Assembly: GCF_019104725.1 (NCBI RefSeq) | Contig: NZ_JAHRXF010000054.1 | Coordinates: 1 to 38,171, forward strand | Source of the DNA: Streptomyces corallincola | Lineage (GTDB): Bacteria; Actinomycetota; Actinomycetes; Streptomycetales; Streptomycetaceae | Direction of reading: 5' to 3' | DNA: 38,171 bases | Shown: piece after piece, positions 15,824 to 24,175 of the stretch | How positions within the stretch are numbered: the stretch's first letter is position 1 | Layout of the letters: every line of letters starts with the position of its first letter | Program-made: the position numbers and the translations under genes | Notes under the pieces: model-generated | Seen by the model: the letters and a program-made list of their open reading frames with translations, nothing else | Told to the model about the DNA's origin: nothing | The model's database searches: none

Positions 15824-16071
15824 GCCACACCCCAGTCTCCCGGACAGACCACAGGTTCCGACAGATCGTTTCTGCCCGCACCTGGACGGGTTCTTGAGGC
15901 ACGCGACCGCTTGTGACGTTCCGTGAGCGTTTCGGGGTGTCGGCGTCCGGACCTCGTATGCCTCCCGAATGGGCGTACTCACCCTTCTGGTTCAGACAAA
16001 CAGGGCGATGGGTTGCGAATGAACACAATCTGGATGCGGTGTCCCGCGAACCGCATCCGGAGGTCATGTCC

Positions 16072-17322
16072 GTGCCCAAGCTGCGCAGCACCGCCGCCGT
16101 GTTCACCACGATGTCGGCGCTCGCCGCGACCTCGGTGCTCAGCGGACCCCCGGCCGCCGGAGCCGTCCCGACCGCCCCCTGCGCGCTGCACCGCACCGCC
16201 GCCCACCACTCGGAGGGCGTGGATTCCTGGGACGCGGGATACGCCCGGCCGGTCGGCGCGCTCGACGCCGTCATGATCTTCCTGTCCTTCCCGGACTCCG
16301 TCCCCGCCACCACCCCGGCCCAGCTGACGGCCGATCACTTCCCTTTGACCAGCCGTTTCTTCACCAAGGCGTCCTATGGCCGGTTCACGCTCCGCCCGCA
16401 TCCGATGGACCACTGGCTGCGGATGCCGAAGCCGTCCACCGCGTACGCCATGAAGCGCGACTGGGGTGCGGAGGACCGGGCCGCCTATCTCCGCGACGCC
16501 ATCGCGGCGGCCGACAAGGAGGTGGACTTCTCCCGCTACCCGGTCGTCTACCTGGTCGCGGACCCGGACGCGCCGGGCGTCGATTCGGACGCCACCAAGG
16601 TGGTCAATCTGGACACCCCGATCCGCGCGGACGGCACCGATGTCCGCCGGGTCGTCACCGTCTTCGAGAAGCATCCACCGGATCGGCTGGTTCTCGCCCA
16701 TGAGACCGGGCATGTCTTCGACCTCCCCGACCTCTACCACCGCCCGGTGGACGGCAAGGGCGACTGGGACACCTACGTCGGCGACTGGGACCTGATGGGC
16801 AGTCAGTTCGGGCTCTCCCCAGACCTGTTCGCCTGGCACAAGTGGCGGCTCGGCTGGCTGGACGCGGACCAGGTCGCGTGCGTGCGGGGCGCCGGACCGA
16901 CCCGGCTGACCCTGGAGCCGCTCGCGGCGGCGCCGGACGCCCCGGCCACGGCACCGGGCGACCCCGCGTTCGGGCTCGGGCACGGCACCAAGCTGGCGGT
17001 GGTGCGCACCGGCGCCGACAGTGTCCTCGCCTTCGAGGCGCGCGGCTCCGCCGGGAACGACCGTGCCGGGTGCCGACAGGGGGTGCTGGTCTACCGGGTG
17101 CGCGGCGGCGCGGAGTCCGGCGGCGGCCCGGTCGAGGTGGTGGACGCCCACCCGCACTCCGAGGCGTGCTGGGAGGAGTCCGTCTACCCGCCCCTCGCGG
17201 ACGCGCCGGTCGCCCTCGGGGAGAGCTTCACCGTGCCGGGCGACGGGGTGAAGGTGGAGGTGGAGGGCCGTACGGCGTCGGGGGCGTGGACGGTGCGGAT
17301 CACCCCGGGGATCTCGGGGTGA
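16072..17322 (+). CDS. secreted M6-like zinc metalloprotease
   Basis: A 416-aa exported protein. The signal peptide (STAAVFTTMSALAATSVLSG, then PPAAGAVP) precedes a zincin domain with the zinc motif HETGHVFDLPD (His210, Glu211, His214) and a Met-turn-like DWDLMGSQFGLSPDLFAWHK downstream, the pattern of M6 (immune inhibitor A-like) peptidases. A C-terminal beta-rich region (FEARGSAGND... CRQGVLVYRV) follows, ending IRITPG-like. GGAGG at 16059-16063 is 8 nt from GTG 16072 and only 2 nt from ATG 16066, so the GTG is preferred. Probably degrades extracellular protein; no pro-domain is obvious. Confidence 0.82.
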   Translation: MPKLRSTAAVFTTMSALAATSVLSGPPAAGAVPTAPCALHRTAAHHSEGVDSWDAGYARPVGALDAVMIFLSFPDSVPATTPAQLTADHFPLTSRFFTKASYGRFTLRPHPMDHWLRMPKPSTAYAMKRDWGAEDRAAYLRDAIAAADKEVDFSRYPVVYLVADPDAPGVDSDATKVVNLDTPIRADGTDVRRVVTVFEKHPPDRLVLAHETGHVFDLPDLYHRPVDGKGDWDTYVGDWDLMGSQFGLSPDLFAWHKWRLGWLDADQVACVRGAGPTRLTLEPLAAAPDAPATAPGDPAFGLGHGTKLAVVRTGADSVLAFEARGSAGNDRAGCRQGVLVYRVRGGAESGGGPVEVVDAHPHSEACWEESVYPPLADAPVALGESFTVPGDGVKVEVEGRTASGAWTVRITPGISG

Positions 17323-17376
17323 GGGGCGTCGTCGTACGACGGGTTCGGGTCGTACGGCGGGATCGCGGGCGTACGA

Positions 17377-17412
17377 CGAGAAGGCCCCCCGTGTGAACGG
17401 GGGGCCTTCTCG
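17377..17412. terminator. perfect 14-bp hairpin between protease gene and tRNA-Lys
   Basis: CGAGAAGGCCCCCC (17377-17390) and GGGGGGCCTTCTCG (17399-17412) pair perfectly around GTGTGAAC. It can terminate both the protease transcript and tRNA-Lys copy 3, whose 3' end is 7 bp away. Confidence 0.9.
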
Positions 17413-17419
17413 GTGTCTG

Positions 17420-17493
17420 TGCGCCGCCAGGGACTCGAACCCCGGACCCGCTGATTAAGAGTCAGCTGCTCTAACCAACTGAGCTAGCGGCGC
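17420..17493 (-). tRNA. tRNA-Lys (CTT), copy 3
   Basis: The same 74-nt tRNA as at 3501-3574 and 8070-8143 (anticodon CTT, no encoded CCA). Its 5' end overlaps by 10 bp the 3' end of the Prim-Pol-like gene on the same strand: the TAG of the tRNA's TAGCTC is that gene's stop codon. Confidence 0.97.
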
Positions 17494-18092
17494 CTGCTGA
17501 CGTCGTAGACCTTAGCACCCTGGTCGGCGGGAGGAAAAATCGAAATCCGCACCGCCGCGCGGGCCGCTCTGACCGCCGCCCAGAGCACGATCTCGGGGCC
17601 GGGGAGCCACGGGCTGCGGGTGTCCGGGGCGACCAGCCAGCGGCAGTCGCCGGATGCGGCCGGGGTCCTCGGGGCCGAGCCGGCGCTCGGGTCCAGGGCC
17701 GGGACGGTCACCGCGTCACCGGTGCCGTGGCAGAGCAGCGGCGGTACGGCGTCGGCGCGGCCCCCGGCACCCCGCGAGCCCCACTCCTCCCAGGTCAGCA
17801 GCGACGGCAGCCGCTGGGCCGTACCGGGGGCGGTGAACAGCAGGACGCGGCCCCGGTACACGGCGACCGGGCCGGAACCCGGGCCCTCGCTGCTCCAGAA
17901 GCGGTCCATCATCCGGCGCCCGAACACGGCGGGCGCGCTCACCACGTCGAACGCGGTGCCGCAGGGCAGCACCAGCGGGGCGTCCGGCCGCTCCCGCCAC
18001 AGGGCGAGCGTGCTGCGCGGATGCGTCCCGGCGGAGGCGAGCCAGGCGGCTCCGTCGGAGGTGGCACAGGTGACGTCCGGAGTGGTGTTCAT
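17484..18092 (-). CDS. Prim-Pol-like (AEP-fold) protein
   Basis: A 202-aa protein resembling the N-terminal bifunctional primase-polymerase domain proteins common in Streptomyces: GTHPRSTLALWRERPDAPLVLPCGTAFDVVSAP, GSGPVAVYRGRVLLFTAPGTAQRLPSLLTWEEW and PWLPGPEIVLWAAVRAA (shown in pieces, with gaps). The acidic catalytic residues of active archaeo-eukaryotic primases are not evident, so an enzymatic role is doubtful. ATG 18092. The frame runs into the tRNA-Lys gene and stops at its TAG, so the last three residues (RRR) are encoded by tRNA sequence. Confidence 0.65.
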   Translation of the reverse strand: MNTTPDVTCATSDGAAWLASAGTHPRSTLALWRERPDAPLVLPCGTAFDVVSAPAVFGRRMMDRFWSSEGPGSGPVAVYRGRVLLFTAPGTAQRLPSLLTWEEWGSRGAGGRADAVPPLLCHGTGDAVTVPALDPSAGSAPRTPAASGDCRWLVAPDTRSPWLPGPEIVLWAAVRAARAAVRISIFPPADQGAKVYDVSRRR

Positions 18093-18212
18093 GACGTACA
18101 GATCTACCGGGCGTATGCAGCCGGTTTCCGTGGGTTGCGGAAAACCGGGACAGGAAGGGCAGGGGAGTTGTATCTTGCCCGCCCGTCTGGCATATGCCAG
18201 GTGCTGCCGGGG

Positions 18213-18584
18213 CTACACCGGGTCCACGTAGGGGCGGCCCTCGGTGTCCAGGCCCTTCAGCAGATCCCGGCCGAACTCCACCATCCGCTGCGCGTAGTCC
18301 TCGGTCCACTCCGCGCGCCGGGCGATGTCCGCCGCCGTCAGCCGGTCGAACCGGCGCGGGTCGGCGAGCTGCGCCGCCGCCACCGCCTGGAACTCCACGG
18401 CCCGGTCGGCGGCGGCACGGAACGCCTGCGCCAGCTCGGTCGCACGGCTCAGCAGCGCGCGGGGGTCGTCCATCGACTCCAGGTCGAAGAAGTGCTCGGG
18501 GTCGGCCGTCGCCGCTGCGGGCTCGAACAGCAGTGGCGCGGGGCGTAGCCGCGATTCGTTCCGTCGCGGCGTGGGCTCCGCCAT
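18213..18584 (-). CDS. conserved small helical protein
   Basis: A 123-aa soluble protein, not recognised as any named family. The N-terminus is basic and disordered; the rest is helical and acidic (EHFFDLESMDDPRALLSRA, FRAAADRAVEFQAVAAAQL, DIARRAEWTEDYAQRMVEF). A purine-rich AGGAGGAG about 9 nt before ATG 18584 supports it as real. It has the same orientation as the Prim-Pol-like gene, 120 bp upstream of it. Confidence 0.7.
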   Translation of the reverse strand: MAEPTPRRNESRLRPAPLLFEPAAATADPEHFFDLESMDDPRALLSRATELAQAFRAAADRAVEFQAVAAAQLADPRRFDRLTAADIARRAEWTEDYAQRMVEFGRDLLKGLDTEGRPYVDPV

Positions 18585-18789
18585 GTTCTGTCTCCTCCTC
18601 GTACGTCCGGTCACGCGCCGATCGAAGTCGGCCACCGTCCATTGTCCCGCCCCCGCGCAAGGGCGCATCGGCCTCCCCACACGCCCCGAACACACAACCG
18701 AACAACCTCAAGGCGCCGGAGCCGACGGCTTGTTCCCCGATGTGGGAAACACCACCTACGGGGGGTTTACGGGGGTACGGGGGCCCGGT

Positions 18790-20187
18790 TCACGGGCGCC
18801 AGCTCACGCGGTGTTCCGCCAGGTGGGCCAGCACCGTGTGATTCGCCTCCCACCCGTCCGGGAACTTCACCAGGGTTCCCAGCTGGACCGGTTCGGTGGA
18901 GGGGTAGTCGTCCAGGAGGGTGCCGACGCCCTCGCGGCAGACGACGACGCAGGCGTGGCGGTGGCGGGAGGCGAGGACGCAGAGGCGGCCGGTCTCCAGG
19001 TGGAACGCGGTGGCGTCGGGGCGGCCGGACAGGGGGTGCAGGACGACCGTGACGTCGTACTCGCGGCCCTGGAGCCGGTTGGCGGTGTCCACGGTGACGT
19101 CCCGGACGCCGAGGTCGGCGAGGGCGGCGCGGACCGCCGCCGCCTGGTCGCGGTGGGCGGTGCCGACCGCGATCCGGTCGGCGGTCAGTGGGGCGGGGTC
19201 CGGTGAGCGTTCCGAGACGGCCGCGCCACCCCGGTCCAGCAGCCGCCGTACGACCGCGGCGACCGCGCGGACCGCCTCCGGGTCGGTGCGCGGGGTGTGC
19301 CGGGCGGGCAGCTCCAGCAGCCCCCAGCCGGAGGCCGCCGCCTCGTCGATCACCCGGTCCGGGCCCGACCCGTCGGACGGCACCGCGAAGGCGAGCCGCC
19401 GGTCACCGGGCCCGGTGCCGCTGCGGAAGGGGGTGAACGGGTAGAACGCGTCCGAGACCAGCGGCGCCGCCGACGCGGGCAGCCGCCAGGACACCGGCAG
19501 CCGGTGCTGCGGCAGCCCCGGATTGTGCGCGAGCAGCGTGCTCACCGCCGACGCCGAGGGGTCGTACGACAGCCCCGCCCACTGCTCGCTGCCGACGATG
19601 GCGAACGGGTCCAGCTGGCCGGGGTCGCCCACGAAGAGCGCCCGCTCGAAGAGTCCGGCCACGGCGAGCAGGGAGTCGGAGCGCATCTGGTACGCCTCGT
19701 CCACGATGGCGTGCCGCCAGGGCTCGTCCACCTTGACGTGCGCCCACTTCGCCGCCGTGGACAGCACGACGGGCAGGCCCGCGAGGTCGCCCGCCTTGGC
19801 GGAGGTGCGCACCTGGGGGAGTGCGTCCAGGGCCTTGTCGTAGGCGTCGGCGTCGCTGCTGTGCAGGCGGCCCACCGGCAGCTCGGGGTTCTTCTCGGCG
19901 AGCCGCAGCACCAGGTCGTCCACCTGCGCGTTGGTCTGCGCGACCACCATCAACGGGCGTCCGGCCTCGGCCAGTTCGAGCGCGGCCCGCACCACGAGGG
20001 TGGACTTCCCGGCACCCGGCGGGGAGTCCACGACCACGCCCCGCTCGGTGCCGTGCAGGGTGTCGTGGAGGATCGCGTCGGTGGCGCGCCCGGCCGCCGC
20101 CCCCGGATCGAAGGCGCCCGGATCGAGGGTGCCCGGGGCGGACGGGCCCCGGCCGATGGCGCCCGGATCGAATCCGACGGTGGTCAC
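18790..20187 (-). CDS. SF1 (Upf1/Dna2-like) helicase
   Basis: A 465-aa superfamily 1 helicase core. Motifs in order: Walker A SPPGAGKST (K61), motif Ia VVAQTNAQVDDL, Walker B HAIVDEAYQM, motif III FVGDPGQLDPF, motif IV VSWRLP, motif V VTVDTANRLQGREYDVTVV and motif VI VLASRHRHACVVV. The pattern is that of Upf1/Dna2-type (AAA_12) helicases. The first 33 residues contain repeated FDPGA units. The start GTG (20187) overlaps the stop of the next gene upstream as GTGA. With the unknown protein and the Fe-S nuclease upstream it likely forms a nucleic-acid-processing unit, comparable in parts to Dna2 or AddAB; this is inference. Confidence 0.88.
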   Translation of the reverse strand: MTTVGFDPGAIGRGPSAPGTLDPGAFDPGAAAGRATDAILHDTLHGTERGVVVDSPPGAGKSTLVVRAALELAEAGRPLMVVAQTNAQVDDLVLRLAEKNPELPVGRLHSSDADAYDKALDALPQVRTSAKAGDLAGLPVVLSTAAKWAHVKVDEPWRHAIVDEAYQMRSDSLLAVAGLFERALFVGDPGQLDPFAIVGSEQWAGLSYDPSASAVSTLLAHNPGLPQHRLPVSWRLPASAAPLVSDAFYPFTPFRSGTGPGDRRLAFAVPSDGSGPDRVIDEAAASGWGLLELPARHTPRTDPEAVRAVAAVVRRLLDRGGAAVSERSPDPAPLTADRIAVGTAHRDQAAAVRAALADLGVRDVTVDTANRLQGREYDVTVVLHPLSGRPDATAFHLETGRLCVLASRHRHACVVVCREGVGTLLDDYPSTEPVQLGTLVKFPDGWEANHTVLAHLAEHRVSWRP

Positions 20188-21791
20188 AGCACGTCCTCCT
20201 CGGTCACGGCGTCCGGCGCCTCGGGCGCGGGCTCGCCGGGCGGGCCGCCGTGGGTCCACGGCGTTTCCTCGGGGTCGGGCAGCTTGGCGCCGCCGCGCTG
20301 CTCGTGCTCGAACAGGGTCCAGCAGAGGGTGTCCCCCTTCTCCGGCACCGACCCCGCCTCGGGCTCCTTGCCCCGGCCCATCCGGTCCACGATCCGCAGC
20401 ACCAGATGCCAGGCGTCCGTGCCGTCGTCGGGTTCCTCGCGGGCCACGAACTCCGCGGCCTGCGGCTTGCCGTTCAGCGAGCGGTACACCCGCGTGCCCG
20501 CCGCGAGATGCGGCCGGTCGTCCGTGCGCACGGTCACCAGCGGGCGGGGGCTCGGCCGCCTGCCCTCGCTGTACGCCATGACGACCTCGGTCACCTCGCC
20601 CGCGAACGCCTCCCCGTTCAGCCGCCGTCCCGCCATCACCAGGGGGTCGTCCAGCGACTCCTGCGCGTCGAGCCGGGACTGCTCGCGCTCGCGGGTCGCC
20701 AGTTTGTTGGCCGCCGTCACCGCGTCGTCCCGGCGCGGCTGCGGGGGTTCGCCCGCCGTGACCCGGTCGCGGTGGCCGGTGAACGACCAGCGGTCCCTGG
20801 TCCAGCGCTCCTCGACGTGCGCGCCCTCGGGCAACGCCCGCAGCAGGTCCAGGCCCTGCCACACCGCGTCCCAGGTCGGCAGGGTCGCGCCGAGCACCAG
20901 ATCGCGGATCTCCCGCTCGGCGGTGGTCAGTTCGGCCAGCCGGTCGTCGGCGGCCGGTCCGTCCTCGGCGGCGGCCAGCGCGGTACGGGCACGGTCGTAC
21001 CGCTCGAACGCGGGGGCCAGCAGCTTGTTGTCGAACGCCGGGTCGGTCGCCGGACCGGCCGGGGGGCACAGCAGCTGGCCCGCCTCGTCGCGCGCGAGTT
21101 CGGCCCGCCGGGCCGCCTCCGCACCGCTCCCGCCGTCCGGCGGGTCGATCCAGGCGAGCAGCGCGCCCAGATGCTGGTCCTCCAGCCCGGACTGACCGGT
21201 CGCCCAGTGCCGGGACAGCAGATCGGTGGCCGCCAGCAGCAGCGAGGAACCGGGGACGCGCGACCGCTCGCCGTAGTGCGTGAGCCAGCGCCCGAGCAGC
21301 GGGACGCGCGGCGGCGCCGGATACGGGGTCTCCGGGTCCTGCTCGGCGGTCCGCCGGAACCGCGTGGACCGCCCGAGCAGCCGTACGTGGTCCAGGCCCG
21401 TGCGGCTCGGCACGACGATCTGCGGCGCGTCCGCGCACAGCTCCGTCTCCACCTTGACCCGCTTGCCGGTCTCCGGATCGGTCTCGCTCCGCTCGGCCGC
21501 CTCGACCAGATCCGCGTACCCGTCGATGTACGGCAGGACGACATCGGCCAGCTCCGCGAGGAACGCGAACCGCAGATCCCGGTCGCGTGGCTGCGGCACG
21601 ACGAGCAGCCTCGGCGCATCCCGCTCGGTCCCGACCAGCGCCCCGAGCGGCGCCCCAGTCTCACCCGCCGTCGTCAGCGGCACGAACACCAACGGGCGCC
21701 CCGACACATGCCGGTGCCGGACCGTCGCCCCCGGCTGGGCACGCCCCGAACCCACGGCCTCCAGCCGGGCAAGGGTCTCGATCAACGACAC
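20184..21791 (-). CDS. unknown protein between helicase and nuclease
   Basis: A 535-aa protein I cannot assign. It is soluble, acidic and Arg/Glu-rich, with no signal peptide or membrane segment. Visible blocks include RLEAVGSGRAQPGATVRHRH near the start, EDQHLGALLAWIDPP mid-protein, a helical REQSRLDAQESLDDPLVMAG section, and a beta-rich GTRVYRSLNGKPQAAEFV region. No Walker, nuclease or zinc motif is visible. It overlaps the helicase gene by 4 bp (GTGA), so the products are likely made in fixed ratio. GTG 21791 has GGGAGG about 4 nt upstream. A scaffold or DNA-binding subunit is one possibility only. Confidence 0.8.
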   Translation of the reverse strand: MSLIETLARLEAVGSGRAQPGATVRHRHVSGRPLVFVPLTTAGETGAPLGALVGTERDAPRLLVVPQPRDRDLRFAFLAELADVVLPYIDGYADLVEAAERSETDPETGKRVKVETELCADAPQIVVPSRTGLDHVRLLGRSTRFRRTAEQDPETPYPAPPRVPLLGRWLTHYGERSRVPGSSLLLAATDLLSRHWATGQSGLEDQHLGALLAWIDPPDGGSGAEAARRAELARDEAGQLLCPPAGPATDPAFDNKLLAPAFERYDRARTALAAAEDGPAADDRLAELTTAEREIRDLVLGATLPTWDAVWQGLDLLRALPEGAHVEERWTRDRWSFTGHRDRVTAGEPPQPRRDDAVTAANKLATREREQSRLDAQESLDDPLVMAGRRLNGEAFAGEVTEVVMAYSEGRRPSPRPLVTVRTDDRPHLAAGTRVYRSLNGKPQAAEFVAREEPDDGTDAWHLVLRIVDRMGRGKEPEAGSVPEKGDTLCWTLFEHEQRGGAKLPDPEETPWTHGGPPGEPAPEAPDAVTEEDVL

Positions 21792-21930
21792 GGTGCCTCC
21801 CGGCGGGTCTGGGCGGCCGGTACGGGACCGGCGGGTGCGTACCGCCGGGGGCGCGCGGTCGTGACCGGGGGGCGTGGGCCGGTGGCCGTGGGGCTCGTGG
21901 GAGGCGTACGCGGTTCGGCGTATCCGCTGG

Positions 21931-23151
21931 TCAGAGGCATCGGGTTGCCTCCTCGCGGCGGGGCGCCGGGACTGCCGGTGGGTGGCCCGCCAGGGTCAGG
22001 GCCTCGGTGCGGAGGCGGGCGGCGCGGCGGAGGGCGGCCACGGTGGGGTCGGCTGGGTCGCCGGACTCCCCGTGGGCGGCCGACAGGACCGCCCCGACGG
22101 TGGCGAGGCCGCCGAGTTCGGCCCGCAGGGGGCGGCCGAGACGGGTGACGGCGTCGGCCGCGCGGGAGCGCTCGCGGCAGTGGAAGGCCAGTTCGCAGGC
22201 GGACAGACACTCGGGCGCGTAGGCGGCCGGGACCGCCTCCACGGCGGCCGTCAGCTCCTCGCGGGAGAGGTCGGGCGCGAAGCACGTGCCCTCGGGCAGC
22301 TCGTCCGCGATGGTCTCGACGCGCGTCAGCCGGGCGAGCTGGCGGGCGGTGACGGCCCGCTGCTTGCGTACGTCCACGGCGGACCCGGCGGGCAGGTTGG
22401 AGAAGTCCTTCGGGCACACCAGCAGCACCCGGTCCCGTACCCGGGGGGCGGGGTCGAGGCGGCGGGCCACGTCCTCCAGGGCGAGGACGTACACCGCCGC
22501 CTGCCGGGCCGCCGCGCCCACCTTGGCGGGGTCGGCGGAGCCGTCCACCATCGGGAACGACTTGATCTCGACCACGCTCCAGCTGCCGTCCGGGTGCACC
22601 ACCACCGCGTCGGGCTCCAGGAACGCGAGCGAACCGGCCACCTCCAGGGCCAGCATCGGGTGGTCCAACAGCGTCCAGCCGCCCGCCCGGGCCGCCTCGC
22701 GCAGCGCCAGCGCCGTACGCGCCGTACGCCCCTCGGGGCCGGGCGCGGACAGGTCGGGCACGGCCGCGCGGGCGGGCGCCTCGGCACCGGGGTCGAGCCG
22801 GGCGTGCACCAGACGGAGCAGTTCCGCGCCGCCGTCCGCCTTCACCCGCGCCTCGAACGCGTTGCCCCGCGTCAGCGCGAACTGGGACTGCCCGAAACCG
22901 GACGGCGATCCCAGCGCCCCCGCGAGCCGCACCTTGTCCACCCCGGCGCCGTCCAGCAGGGCGCGTCTGTGGCAGCCCGGATTGGCCGCGAGCGCCGCGA
23001 GGGCGCGCGCGTCCAGGGAGGTGGCGGGTACGTCGGGACCGCGCAGCTCAGCGAGCCGCTGCCGGAGCCCCTTCGCCCGCGTCGCGGGGGGAGGCGTCCG
23101 GTCCGGCCGCTCCTGCGGGCCGCGACTCGCGCTGCCGTGGAATTCGCTCAC
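21931..23151 (-). CDS. Cas4/AddB-like PD-(D/E)xK nuclease with Fe-S cysteines
   Basis: A 406-aa RecB-family nuclease. The active site is D181 (EPDAVVVHPDG) and E195-x-K197 (WSVVEIKSFP), preceded by GNAFEARV and followed by RQAAVYVLAL (QxxxY). Four cysteines fit an iron-sulphur cluster as in Cas4/AddB: Cys60 (NPGCHRR) and, far downstream, Cys315, 319, 325 (PECLSACELAFHC; spacing x3, x5). Start is uncertain: GTG 23151, GTG 23175 or TTG 23181 all lie inside the PAP2 gene, and none has a strong ribosome site. It precedes the unknown protein and SF1 helicase genes, suggesting a nuclease-helicase complex. Confidence 0.82.
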   Translation of the reverse strand: MSEFHGSASRGPQERPDRTPPPATRAKGLRQRLAELRGPDVPATSLDARALAALAANPGCHRRALLDGAGVDKVRLAGALGSPSGFGQSQFALTRGNAFEARVKADGGAELLRLVHARLDPGAEAPARAAVPDLSAPGPEGRTARTALALREAARAGGWTLLDHPMLALEVAGSLAFLEPDAVVVHPDGSWSVVEIKSFPMVDGSADPAKVGAAARQAAVYVLALEDVARRLDPAPRVRDRVLLVCPKDFSNLPAGSAVDVRKQRAVTARQLARLTRVETIADELPEGTCFAPDLSREELTAAVEAVPAAYAPECLSACELAFHCRERSRAADAVTRLGRPLRAELGGLATVGAVLSAAHGESGDPADPTVAALRRAARLRTEALTLAGHPPAVPAPRREEATRCL

Positions 23152-24004
23152 CCGGCGAAGTCTGACATCCGTCACTGACAATCGCCCCGAGACCGCCCGC
23201 GACGGCGAGTGCCGTGAGCGGTGTACGACCCGGCAGCAGGCGGGACTTGACCGACTCGGCGGCCCGTGTCACCCACGGTCCGAGCAGCAGGCCGACCCCC
23301 ATCACGGCGACGCCCGCGACCGCGTCCAGGAAGTAGTGGTTGGCGGTGCCCATGACGACGAGCGCGGTCAGCAGCGGGTAGGCCACACCGAGGACCTTCA
23401 GCAGACGGCTGCCGCCGAACCGCCACAGCATCACCCCGCACCACAGCGCCCAGCCCACGTGCAGACTCGGCATCGCCGCGTACTGGTTGGTCATGCCGCC
23501 CAGCCCGCGCGGGGCACTCGCCTCGCTGCCCCACCAGCCGTACGAGCTGTAGTGGGCCATCGTGTCCACGAAGCCGTACCCGGCGGAGAGCAGCCGGGGC
23601 GGGCAGGTGGGGAGCAGGGTGAAGCCGATCAGCCCCAGGAACGTGGACGTCATCAGCCAGGTGCGGGCCGCGCGGTACCGCTCGGCCCGGGCACGGAACA
23701 GCCAGACCAGGACCGCGGGCGTGACCAGATAGTGCAGCGAGGCGTACCAGAAGTCGGCGGGCACACCGAGCCAGGGCTCACGGGTGAACAGCCGGTTCAG
23801 CGGATGCTCGAAGTTCAGCCGCAGCGCCTTCTCCGCGCGCAGCAGCGCCAGGCCGTGGTCCACGGCGGAGGAGACATCGCCGCGCGCGAGCAGTCGGCCC
23901 GCCGAATAGCACCCGTAGACCAGCAGGATCAGGGGCAGCTCGGTCCACCAGCGCAGGGACGGCCGCACGGCCGCCCCGGTGCCCGGTGCCTCGGTCCGCG
24001 GCAT
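23048..24004 (-). CDS. PAP2-family membrane phosphatase
   Basis: A 318-aa integral membrane protein of the PAP2_3 (Aur1/inositolphosphotransferase-like) group, acting on lipid phosphates at the membrane. Phosphatase motifs visible: QYAAMPSLHVGWALW (motif 2) and GTANHYFLDAVAG (motif 3, with the catalytic His); five to six helices such as LVTPAVLVWLF and TFLGLIGFTLLP. ATG 24004 has GGAGG 8 nt upstream. The C-terminal 35 residues are polar and run 104 bp into the nuclease gene in another frame, an unusually long same-strand overlap. It is divergent from the histidine phosphatase gene. Confidence 0.87.
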   Translation of the reverse strand: MPRTEAPGTGAAVRPSLRWWTELPLILLVYGCYSAGRLLARGDVSSAVDHGLALLRAEKALRLNFEHPLNRLFTREPWLGVPADFWYASLHYLVTPAVLVWLFRARAERYRAARTWLMTSTFLGLIGFTLLPTCPPRLLSAGYGFVDTMAHYSSYGWWGSEASAPRGLGGMTNQYAAMPSLHVGWALWCGVMLWRFGGSRLLKVLGVAYPLLTALVVMGTANHYFLDAVAGVAVMGVGLLLGPWVTRAAESVKSRLLPGRTPLTALAVAGGLGAIVSDGCQTSPGERIPRQRESRPAGAAGPDASPRDAGEGAPAAAR

Positions 24005-24175
24005 CCGATCGCCCTCCCCCTTCGTCCCGCTGGGCGCCCCCTCGGGCGACCGTGTCACCTTACGACGTTCACATCCCGGTCCTTCGGGGTGCTCCCGGTC
24101 CTCGAAGACGCGGAGGACGCCCACCGGGTTGCCCGTGCGGGATGATGGAACCCCCCTCCACCGGAAAGGTCACTC

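Noticed and set aside
15902..15932. Possible BldD site (two GTGA-type half sites, TTGTGACGTTCCGTGAG) upstream of cdgA
   Set aside because: The half sites are in direct, not inverted, orientation; too weak to call without binding data.
18790..21438. 882-codon minus frame suggesting a longer helicase
   Set aside because: Upstream of 20187 it is an out-of-frame shadow of the 535-aa protein; the GTG at 20187 with GTGA overlap is the natural start.
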